Shown here piece by piece: positions 57,412 to 64,000 of a stretch of 64,000 nt of DNA. Below the pieces are notes generated by a model. That model was not told the DNA's origin. It ran no database searches and saw nothing but the letters and a program-made list of their open reading frames with translations. Every line of letters starts with the position of its first letter. The first letter of the stretch is position 1. Origin of the DNA: JASGIT01 sp047601665 (GTDB lineage Bacteria; Pseudomonadota; Gammaproteobacteria; Burkholderiales; Burkholderiaceae_C); NCBI GenBank assembly GCA_047601665.1, contig JASGIT010000001.1, positions 3,038,001 through 3,102,000 on the forward strand. The letters are read 5' to 3'. Both the position numbers and the translations under genes were made by a program.

Positions 57412-57487
57412 GGACGCATGAAAAACAAAAAAGGCAGCGCGGCGAACCGGGCTGCCCCTGGCGGTGAAGCCGGCGTAGCTTTTGGGC

Positions 57488-57733
57488 TTACTTCTTGCCG
57501 AAGCGGTTGCGGAAGCGCTCCACGCGGCCGCCCATGTTGTCCACGGATTTTTGCGTGCCGGTGTAGAAGGGGTGCGATTCGCTCGACGTGTCGAGCTTGA
57601 ACAGCGGGTATTCCTTGCCCTCGAAGGTATCGGTTTCCTTCGTGTTCACGCACGAGCGGGTGACGAACTTGAAGCCGTTGGACAGGTCGGCGAACAGCAC
57701 TTCGCGGTAGTTGGGGTGGATGCCTTCTTTCAT
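57488..57733 (-). CDS. rpmE2: 50S ribosomal protein L31, type B (zinc-free)
   Basis: 81 residues from MKEGIHPNYREV (GAGGAAG upstream); the longer frame to 57772 is not used. It lacks the CxxC zinc ligands of type A L31, which fits the zinc-independent form that replaces type A under zinc limitation in other bacteria. No Zur site could be identified. Confidence 0.95.
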   Translation of the reverse strand: MKEGIHPNYREVLFADLSNGFKFVTRSCVNTKETDTFEGKEYPLFKLDTSSESHPFYTGTQKSVDNMGGRVERFRNRFGKK

Positions 57734-57828
57734 GATCTTCCTCATATCAGCTGCGGGAGCCGCCCCGGCCACTCCGAGGTACTTTCCGCAAAAAGCCTCT
57801 GATTATCGCATAGCGCCCAAGGCGGGGG

Positions 57829-59250
57829 TTACCGGCTCATCTCGATCAGATCGTTGGCCTTGCCCAGGGCCTCCAAGTGCAGGCCCTGCACCGGCAGGCC
57901 GTCCAGTTGCAGGCGCTCCACCAGCGCTGCGGCGGCGTTGAACTGGTGCTTTTCCAGCGCCTGGGCCAGCAGCAGGGCGTTGCGGTAGGCGCCGGCCTGG
58001 CCCAGCAGGGCCTCGTGCACGGGCGCGGGGAGGTGGGTTTCCTGCAGGATGGCCTCCAGCGGGTGGCCCATCAGCAGGTCGAGCATGGAAAACAGGCCGA
58101 GGATGAAAAGCGCGTCCTGCGTGCCCTGGGCCACCTGCCCGTGGCCGGCCAGGCTTTCGAGGAAGAACGCGCGCGTGAGGGCGTGTTCGATCAGCAGCCG
58201 CTCCCGGTAGCCGCTTTGCTGGATGTCGAACAGCAGCAGCGACACCCAGCGGTAGCAGCGCTCGCGCCCCAGCACCATCACGGCCTTGTCGATGGTCAAC
58301 AGGGGCTGCGCCAGGTTGAAGGCCGGGGAATTGACGTGGCGCAGCAGCTTGAAGCTCAGCACCGGGTCGGCGGTGATCTGCTGGGCGATGGCGCCGAGGT
58401 CTTCGTCGCCGCGCAGCAACTGGAGCAGCTTGATGGCCAGCAGGCGGTTGATTTCGCTGCGGGGCGGGTGCCAGTTTTCGCGGCTGGAGACGAAACCGCC
58501 CATGAAAAAGTCAAAACCGCCCTTGAAGCACAAGTTGAACTCGTCGAAGCTGCGCAGTTCCTGCGCGATCCACTGCTGCGGCGCCCGCTGGGCGGGGCCA
58601 CGGCCCAGGGTTTCGTGCAGGGCCTCGATTTCCAGGCCGTTGAATCGGGCCGTGTCGATTTGCACGTAGTCGCCCTGGGGCGCCAGTTCGTGCAGGGCGG
58701 GGTGCAGCGCTGCCAGGTTGCCGTTCAGCACCCAGCCGTGGGCCATGCCCCGTTGCCGCAGCGCGGCCAGCCGGGACTGGAGCGTGGCCAGGTCGAGCCC
58801 TTGCAGATCGGGGGCGAGCATGAGCACGCTGTTCCGGGCCGGAAGCTGGGCCAGCAGCGGGTTGTTCAGCGAGGCCGGGTTCAGGTGGATGAAGGCCTTG
58901 CGGTGGCCCAGCAGGCTGTGGACGCGCAGGGTGGCCAGGCTGCGCAGCAGGGCGTCGTCGTAGGCTTTGTGCAGTTGTTCGTTCTTGCCCTGCAGGCGGG
59001 CTTGCAGGTGGCCGTGCAGGTGGAAGAAGTAGCCCGCGATCTGCTCGCTGCGGTTGAGCACAGGCTCGCGGCAGATGAACGTGGCGTTGTTGCGGGCCGC
59101 AGGGGCGGCCTGGGCACGGGGCGCGCTTTGCAGGGGGGCGATCTGGTCCAGTGCCTGGAATTGCCGCTGGCCTGCCTGGGCTTGCGGGGGCTGCGGCTTC
59201 GACCGGTTGCGGCCCAGAAGGCGGTGAAAAAAGTCACGGAGGAAGGACAT
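57829..59250 (-). CDS. EAL-like/HDOD-domain signalling protein (YuxH type)
   Basis: 473 residues. A degenerate EAL-like N-terminal half (about 60-265; PVLNRSEQIAGYFFHL) lacks the canonical EAL and metal-binding residues, so diguanylate hydrolysis is unlikely. The HDOD domain (about 280-470) contains LRHVNSPAFNLAQPLLTIDK and VMVLGRERCYRWVSLLLF. Proline/Gln-rich linker at the start. Probably a regulatory scaffold; the pathway is unknown. Confidence 0.85.
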   Translation of the reverse strand: MSFLRDFFHRLLGRNRSKPQPPQAQAGQRQFQALDQIAPLQSAPRAQAAPAARNNATFICREPVLNRSEQIAGYFFHLHGHLQARLQGKNEQLHKAYDDALLRSLATLRVHSLLGHRKAFIHLNPASLNNPLLAQLPARNSVLMLAPDLQGLDLATLQSRLAALRQRGMAHGWVLNGNLAALHPALHELAPQGDYVQIDTARFNGLEIEALHETLGRGPAQRAPQQWIAQELRSFDEFNLCFKGGFDFFMGGFVSSRENWHPPRSEINRLLAIKLLQLLRGDEDLGAIAQQITADPVLSFKLLRHVNSPAFNLAQPLLTIDKAVMVLGRERCYRWVSLLLFDIQQSGYRERLLIEHALTRAFFLESLAGHGQVAQGTQDALFILGLFSMLDLLMGHPLEAILQETHLPAPVHEALLGQAGAYRNALLLAQALEKHQFNAAAALVERLQLDGLPVQGLHLEALGKANDLIEMSR

Positions 59251-59266
59251 GCGGGCCCCTGGCGGT

Positions 59267-59812
59267 CTATGTGCAGGCCGGGCTGTTCAGCAGCGCCAGC
59301 AATTCGCGCACCCAGGCGATCTCGCCCTCTTCGTAGCGGATGCCTTTTTTCAAGACCATGTACTGCAAGGCCCGCGCGCGCGGCAGCGGCGGGCCTGGGG
59401 CAAAGTCGCTGGCCTCGATGCGGCGGTACTGTGCCAGCCGCTCTTCGTGCAGGGCCAGGTGGCGGCGCAGTTCGGCGCGCAAATCCACTTCGTCCAGCAC
59501 GGCATCGGCGCGGAGCTTGAGCGTCAGGGCATCGCGCAGATCCACGGGCGGGGTGGGCTCGGCGGCCCAGCGCGCCAGTTCGGCCCGACCCGCCGCCAGC
59601 ACGCGGTAATGCTTCTTGCGCGTCTTGCCTGCGTCGGGCGGGACGAAGCTTTCCACCCAGCCCGCCGCTTCCATGCGCGCCAGTTCGCGGTAGATCTGCT
59701 GGTGCGTGGCGTGCCAGAAGTAGCCGATGGACTTGTCGAAGCGCCGCGCCAGGTCGTAGCCCGAGGTGGATTTTTCGAGCAGCGAGGTCAGGACGGCGTG
59801 CGGCAGGGACAT
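59267..59812 (-). CDS. PadR-family transcriptional regulator
   Basis: 181 residues. N-terminal winged helix (SLLEKSTSGYDLARRFDKSI, then YFWHATHQQIYRELARMEAAG), C-terminal Vir_act_alpha_C helices for dimerisation. Divergent from the FadH-like gene, with two matching palindromes between them, so it most likely represses itself and that gene; the inducer is unknown. Confidence 0.9.
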   Translation of the reverse strand: MSLPHAVLTSLLEKSTSGYDLARRFDKSIGYFWHATHQQIYRELARMEAAGWVESFVPPDAGKTRKKHYRVLAAGRAELARWAAEPTPPVDLRDALTLKLRADAVLDEVDLRAELRRHLALHEERLAQYRRIEASDFAPGPPLPRARALQYMVLKKGIRYEEGEIAWVRELLALLNSPACT

Positions 59813-59829
59813 GGCGGGAGTCTACATTC

Positions 59830-59845
59830 ATGCAACCCGTTGCAT
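59830..59845. promoter_or_regulatory. PadR operator 1
   Basis: Perfect palindrome ATGCAAC-CC-GTTGCAT. Its right half supplies the -35 TTGCAT (59840-59845) of the FadH-like promoter, so bound PadR would block it. Confidence 0.75.
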
Positions 59846-59868
59846 AAATAAAAGAACGACCGTACACT
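59840..59868 (+). promoter_or_regulatory. Promoter of FadH-like gene
   Basis: -35 TTGCAT (59840-59845), 17-bp spacer, -10 TACACT (59863-59868), located between the two operators and 64 nt before the ATG. Confidence 0.65.
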
Positions 59869-59871
59869 TCT

Positions 59872-59887
59872 GTGCAACTGGTTGCAT
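59872..59887. promoter_or_regulatory. PadR operator 2
   Basis: GTGCAAC-TG-GTTGCAT, near-perfect palindrome. Its centre is 42 bp from operator 1, four helical turns, suggesting cooperative binding on one DNA face. Confidence 0.75.
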
Positions 59888-59931
59888 AGCGCGCCAGCCA
59901 CCACGACCCACGAAGACAAGGACATCCCCCC

Positions 59932-62418
59932 ATGACCGCCTACCCCCACATGCTGGCCCCGCTCGACCTGGGCTTCACCACCCTCAAGAACCGCGTGCTC
60001 ATGGGCTCCATGCACGTGGGGCTGGAGGAAGCGCCCCACGGTTTCGAGCGCATGGCCGCCTTCTATGCCGAGCGCGCACGCGGCGGCGTGGGCCTGATCG
60101 TGACCGGCGGCATCGCGCCCAACGAGCGCGGGCGCCCCATGCCCGGCGGTGCGGCCATGACCACGCAGCACGAGGCCGACAAGCACAAGGTGATCACCCA
60201 GGCCGTGCACGCGGCGGGCGGCAAGATCTGTATGCAGATCCTGCATTTCGGCCGCTACGCGCACCACCCGGAACTGGTGGCGCCGAGCGCGCTCAAGGCC
60301 CCCATCAACCCCTTCCGCCCGCACGCGCTGACGGGCGCGGAGGTGGAGCAGACCATCGAGGACTACGCCAATGCCGCCGCTCTCGCGCAGAGCGCGGGCT
60401 ACGACGGCGTGGAGATCATGGGCTCCGAGGGCTACCTCATCAACGAATTCATCGCCGCGCAGACCAACCAGCGCGACGACCAATGGGGCGGCAGCTATGA
60501 AAACCGCACCCGCTTTCCGCTCGAAATCGTGCGCCGCACGCGCGAGCGGGTGGGGGCGGATTTCATCCTCATCTTCCGCCTGTCCATGCTCGACCTGGTG
60601 GAAGGCGGCTCCACCACCGAGGAAGTGATAGCACTCGCGCAGGCGCTCGAAAAAGCGGGCGTGACCATCCTGAACACCGGCATCGGCTGGCACGAGGCGC
60701 GCATTCCCACCATTGCCACCAAGGTGCCGCGCGCCGCCTTCGCCTGGGTCACCGAGCAACTGAAGGGCAAGGTCGGCATTCCCCTGGTGGCCACCAACCG
60801 CATCAACACGCCCGAGGTGGCCGAGCAGGTGCTCGCCAGCGGTCAGGCCGACATGGTGAGCATGGCCCGCCCCTTCCTGGCCGACCCGGATTTCGTGAAC
60901 AAGGCTGCCGAGGGCCGCGCGCAGGACATCAATACTTGCATCGGCTGCAACCAGGCCTGCCTGGACCATACCTTCGGCGGCAAGATCACTTCGTGCCTGG
61001 TCAACCCGCGCGCCTGCCACGAGACCCTCCTTGTGCCCGTGCCGCTCACGAAAAAGGAGCGCGTGGCGGTGGTGGGGGCGGGCCCGGCGGGCCTGGCCTT
61101 TGCCACCGAGGCCGCGGCGCGTGGGCTGGACGTGACGCTGTTCGACGCCGCCGGCGAGATCGGCGGCCAGTTCAACGTGGCCAAGCAGATCCCCGGCAAG
61201 GAGGAGTTCCACGAAACCCTGCGCTACTTCGGCGAGCGCGTGCGGCAGACCGGCGTGACGCTGCGCCTGGGCCAGCGCGTGGCGGCCGGCGATTTGGTGC
61301 AGGCCGGCTTCCAGCACGTGGTGCTGGCCACTGGCATCACGCCGCGCCTGCCGGAGATCGAGGGCATCGATCATCCCAAGGTGCTGGGCTATCTGGACGT
61401 GCTGCGCGACAAGAAGCCCGTGGGCAAGACGGTCGCCGTGATCGGCGCGGGCGGCATCGGCTTCGACGTGAGCGAATACCTGCTGCACGAAGGCGCCAGC
61501 GCCAGCCTGGACAAGGCCAAATTCTTCGCGGAATGGGGCGTGGACACCACGGGCGGCACGCGCGGTGGCCTGAAGCCCGCGCACATCGATCCCGCGCCGC
61601 GCACGGTCTACCTGCTGCAGCGCAAGACCAGCAAGGTGGGCGATGGATTGGGCAAGACCACGGGCTGGATCCACCGCACCGGCCTCAAGCACCGGGGCGT
61701 GCAGATGATCGCGGGCGTGGCCTACCGCAAGGTGGACGACGCGGGCCTGCACATCACCGTGGACGGCAAGGACATGACCCTGCCCGTGGACAACGTCATC
61801 CTCTGCGCGGGCCAGGAGCCGAACCGCGCGCTGCAAGCCGCGCTCCAGGCGCAGGGTGTGCGCGTGCACCTGATCGGCGGCGCCGACAAGGCCGCCGAAC
61901 TGGACGCCAAGCGCGCCATCAAGCAGGGCACCGAACTGGCCCTGCGCATCGATTTCAACCCTGTAGAGGCCACCACCATGACGACCACCCACCAAGCCCC
62001 CGCCGCCGTGCAAGAAAGCCTGAAGACCTGGCACGCCCTGATCGCCGAGGGCAATCTCTCGGGCCTGCCCGCCATCCTGCATCCCAAGGCCGTGTTCCGC
62101 TCGCCCATGGCGCACACGCCGTACCCGAGCGCGCAGGCGGTGCAACTCATTCTGGGCACGGTCATCAAGGTGTTCGAGGACTTCACCTACCACCGCACCT
62201 ACACCAGCGAAGACGGCATGAGCGCCATCCTGGAATTCTCCGCCAAGGTCAACGGCAAGGAGCTCAAGGGCATCGACCAGATCCGCTTCGACGACGAGGG
62301 CAAGATCGTGGACTTCGAGGTCATGGTGCGCCCGATGAGCGGCCTGCAGGCCCTGGGCGACGAAATGGGCAAGCGGCTGGCTCCGTACCTGGCCGCCATG
62401 AAGCCCGTCAAGGCATGA
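59932..62418 (+). CDS. 2,4-dienoyl-CoA reductase-like flavoprotein (FadH type) fused to an NTF2-like domain
   Basis: 828 residues. Old-yellow-enzyme FMN barrel (about 1-330; GRPMPGGAAMTTQHEADKHK), 4Fe-4S ligands CIGCNQAC and a later SCLVNP, then an FAD/NAD(P)H oxidoreductase module with GAGPAGLAFATEAAARGLDV and GAGGIGFDVSEYLLHEG. This covers FadH (about 672 residues). From about residue 683 a second protein is attached: a SnoaL/NTF2-like domain (VQESLKTWHALIAEGNLSGL). The junction carries an out-of-frame TAG (61964-61966), an SD-like AGAGG and an internal ATG (61978), so the NTF2 part may also start on its own. Likely reduces unsaturated acyl-CoA or a related enone; substrate unproven. Confidence 0.88.
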   Translation: MTAYPHMLAPLDLGFTTLKNRVLMGSMHVGLEEAPHGFERMAAFYAERARGGVGLIVTGGIAPNERGRPMPGGAAMTTQHEADKHKVITQAVHAAGGKICMQILHFGRYAHHPELVAPSALKAPINPFRPHALTGAEVEQTIEDYANAAALAQSAGYDGVEIMGSEGYLINEFIAAQTNQRDDQWGGSYENRTRFPLEIVRRTRERVGADFILIFRLSMLDLVEGGSTTEEVIALAQALEKAGVTILNTGIGWHEARIPTIATKVPRAAFAWVTEQLKGKVGIPLVATNRINTPEVAEQVLASGQADMVSMARPFLADPDFVNKAAEGRAQDINTCIGCNQACLDHTFGGKITSCLVNPRACHETLLVPVPLTKKERVAVVGAGPAGLAFATEAAARGLDVTLFDAAGEIGGQFNVAKQIPGKEEFHETLRYFGERVRQTGVTLRLGQRVAAGDLVQAGFQHVVLATGITPRLPEIEGIDHPKVLGYLDVLRDKKPVGKTVAVIGAGGIGFDVSEYLLHEGASASLDKAKFFAEWGVDTTGGTRGGLKPAHIDPAPRTVYLLQRKTSKVGDGLGKTTGWIHRTGLKHRGVQMIAGVAYRKVDDAGLHITVDGKDMTLPVDNVILCAGQEPNRALQAALQAQGVRVHLIGGADKAAELDAKRAIKQGTELALRIDFNPVEATTMTTTHQAPAAVQESLKTWHALIAEGNLSGLPAILHPKAVFRSPMAHTPYPSAQAVQLILGTVIKVFEDFTYHRTYTSEDGMSAILEFSAKVNGKELKGIDQIRFDDEGKIVDFEVMVRPMSGLQALGDEMGKRLAPYLAAMKPVKA

Positions 62419-62424
62419 TGGATG

Positions 62425-62480
62425 CTATGAAATAAATAGCTGCTACCGCTGATGCAGCAAGCGGTAGCGGCATAAAATAT
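62425..62480 (+). repeat. Dispersed palindromic repeat, intergenic (FadH-like/62502 gene)
   Basis: ATAAATAGCTGCTACCGCTG, then ATGCAGCAAGCGGTAGCGG and CATAAAAT. Perfect stem GCTACCGCT (62442-62450) / AGCGGTAGC (62460-62468) with bases unlike other copies but still paired. Confidence 0.75.
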
Positions 62481-62501
62481 TGCAAAAAAAAGCGAGACAC
62501 C

Positions 62502-62726
62502 ATGCCGTATTCCATCGAATCCACCGTGCGCGAACTGATGGGCAATGACGCCGCCCGCGCCGTCCTGAAGCAGCACCTGCCGGGCGTTGCGTCGCACCCG
62601 CAGCTCAGTCTGGCGATCGTCCTGGCCAACGCGCTGCCGCTGGCCACGGCGGCGCGCTACTCGGGCGGGCTGGTCACGGACGAGGCGCTGCGCAAGATCG
62701 ACAAGGCGCTGAAAGCGCTGGGCTGA
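62502..62726 (+). CDS. Small helical protein of unknown function
   Basis: 74 residues. ESTVRELMGNDAARAVLKQH followed by LPGVASHPQ and a helical end. I have the impression of a short domain of this type (xxLLxxPxARAVLxKHLPG) that also occurs attached to esterases and other enzymes, but cannot name it. The dispersed repeat lies 20 bp upstream and a terminator follows. Confidence 0.7.
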   Translation: MPYSIESTVRELMGNDAARAVLKQHLPGVASHPQLSLAIVLANALPLATAARYSGGLVTDEALRKIDKALKALG

Positions 62727-62742
62727 CCCACCCACCAGCAAA

Positions 62743-62765
62743 AACGCCCCGCAGTGCGGGGCGTT
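62743..62765 (-). terminator. Terminator between the 62502 gene and rho
   Basis: AACGCCCCGC / GCGGGGCGTT stem with an AGT loop. On minus it is followed by TTTTTGC, so it best serves rho; weaker on plus. Confidence 0.85.
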
Positions 62766-62784
62766 GTGCATGGAAGAGGGCGTA

Positions 62785-64000
62785 TCACCCGCCCCGGCGC
62801 ATGGCCTCGAAGAACTCCACGTTGTTCTTCGTTTCCTTCATCTTCTTGATCATCAGCTCCATGGACTCGATCTCGTCCATGTTGTACATGAACTGGCGCA
62901 GGATGCGGGTCTTCTGCAAAATCTCGGGCGCCAGCAGCAGCTCTTCGCGGCGCGTGCCGCTCTTGTTCATCTCGATGGCGGGGAACACGCGCTTTTCGTA
63001 CAGGCGGCGGTTCAGGTGTAGTTCGCTGTTGCCCGTGCCCTTGAATTCTTCAAAGATCACTTCGTCCATGCGGCTGCCGGTGTCCACCAGGGCGGTGGCG
63101 ATGATGGTCAGGCTGCCGCCTTCCTCCACGTTGCGCGCCGCGCCGAAGAAGCGCTTGGGGCGCTGCAGCGCGTTCGAATCCACGCCGCCCGACAGCACCT
63201 TGCCCGACGAGGGCACGACGTTGTTGTAGGCGCGCGCCAGGCGCGTGATGGAGTCCAGCAGGATCACCACGTCCTTCTTCAGCTCGACCAGGCGCTTGGC
63301 ACGCTCGATCACCATCTCGGCCACGTGCACGTGGCGCGCGGCGGGCTCGTCGAAGGTGGAGGCGATGATCTCGCCCTTGACCGAGCGCTGCATTTCCGTC
63401 ACTTCCTCGGGGCGCTCGTCCACCAGCAGCACCATCATGTGCACGTCGGGGTGGTTGGCCGTGATGGCGTGGGCGATGCTCTGCATCATCATCGTCTTGC
63501 CGCTCTTCGGCGGCGCGACGATCAGCGCGCGCTGGCCGCGGCCGATGGGGGCGATGATGTCGATGATGCGGCTGGTGATGTTCTCCTCGCCTTTGAAGTT
63601 GTCGCGCTCCAGGCGCATCTGCTCCTTGGGGAACAGCGGCGTCAGGTTCTCGAACATCACCTTGTGCTTGTTCTGCTCGGGCGGGCCGCCGTTGACGGAG
63701 TCGAGCTTGGTCAGCGCAAAGTAGCGCTCGCCGTCCTTGGGCGTGCGCACCTCGCCCTCGATCATGTCGCCGGTGTGCAGGTTGAAGCGGCGCACCTGGC
63801 TGGGCGAGATGTAGATGTCGTCCGTGCTCGCGGTGTAGCTGGTGTCGGGGCTGCGCAGGAAGCCGAAGCCGTCGGGCAGGATTTCGAGCACGCCGTCGGC
63901 GAACACCTGCTCGCCCGCTTTCGCGCGCTTCTTGATGATGGCGAACATCAGCTCCTGCTTGCGCATACGCCCGCCGTTCTCGATTTCGAGTTCTTCGGCC
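62785..64000 (-). CDS. rho: Transcription termination factor Rho (5' end outside the window)
   Basis: 405 residues visible, including 11 before the MRKQELM Met; betaproteobacterial Rho has about 15-20 more, so the start lies beyond base 64000. Hexameric RNA helicase. RNA-binding OB fold (DGVLEILPDGFGFLRSPDTS), P-loop APPKSGKTMM (about residue 180), Walker B VVILLDSITRLARAYN, Q/R-loop region. Intact throughout. Confidence 0.97.
   Translation of the reverse strand, partial: AEELEIENGGRMRKQELMFAIIKKRAKAGEQVFADGVLEILPDGFGFLRSPDTSYTASTDDIYISPSQVRRFNLHTGDMIEGEVRTPKDGERYFALTKLDSVNGGPPEQNKHKVMFENLTPLFPKEQMRLERDNFKGEENITSRIIDIIAPIGRGQRALIVAPPKSGKTMMMQSIAHAITANHPDVHMMVLLVDERPEEVTEMQRSVKGEIIASTFDEPAARHVHVAEMVIERAKRLVELKKDVVILLDSITRLARAYNNVVPSSGKVLSGGVDSNALQRPKRFFGAARNVEEGGSLTIIATALVDTGSRMDEVIFEEFKGTGNSELHLNRRLYEKRVFPAIEMNKSGTRREELLLAPEILQKTRILRQFMYNMDEIESMELMIKKMKETKNNVEFFEAMRRGG

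Overview
The window looks like the core chromosome of a GC-rich betaproteobacterium of the Comamonadaceae (Acidovorax/Alicycliphilus-like). I infer this from the gene order (rpsB-tsf-pyrH-frr-uppS-cdsA-dxr-rseP-bamA-ompH-lpxD-fabZ-lpxA-lpxB-rnhB, carAB-greA, rlmE-ftsH-folP-glmM, pstSCAB-phoU-phoBR), the strong G/C third-position bias, and a family of short palindromic repeats of the type I associate with that family. This is a recognition judgement, not a database result.

Layout. 1-822 is the end of a DUF349-like protein. 922-1183 holds two identical tRNA-Leu(CAG) genes on the minus strand. A 2.86-kb group II intron with an intact reverse transcriptase (1190-4050) separates the second tRNA from its -10 element and also abuts the rnr start. 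4064-9272 has rnr facing nnr and a dadA-like gene, with a 236-bp nested inverted-repeat structure between the convergent genes. 9533-24415 is the translation and envelope supercluster: ribosomal protein S2, EF-Ts, UMP kinase, ribosome recycling, isoprenoid and CDP-diacylglycerol synthesis, RseP, the Bam/Skp outer-membrane machinery and lipid A synthesis. 24461-29541 is carAB, with a structured leader, and greA. 29547-36944 has DUF4149, a Kdo hydroxylase, a glycosyltransferase, yhbY, rlmE, ftsH, folP and glmM.

37537-48824 is a phosphate-starvation island: an OlsB-like ornithine-lipid acyltransferase, ppk, ppx, pstSCAB, phoU, phoB and phoR. Three PhoB boxes lie, with identical geometry, in front of olsB, ppk and pstS.

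48838-54200 is the accessory part: a minus-strand cluster of small, lower-GC genes separated by integron attC sites with no integrase in the window (a CALIN-type cassette cluster), a degenerate TA-flanked IS5-like element, an orphan SLATT (DUF4231-like) membrane gene and a 130-bp MITE-like element. 54213-64000 returns to ordinary genes: a MATE transporter, an ArnT/PMT-like membrane protein, zinc-free L31, an HDOD protein, a PadR regulator with two perfect operators facing a FadH-like reductase fused to an NTF2-like domain, a small protein, and rho (running off the right edge).

The most unusual signal is the dispersed palindromic repeat (about a dozen copies). It occurs between genes and also inside conserved housekeeping genes, where forward copies sit in one common reading frame and read as a short peptide of the type QALAAIK, and its stem shows compensatory changes between copies.
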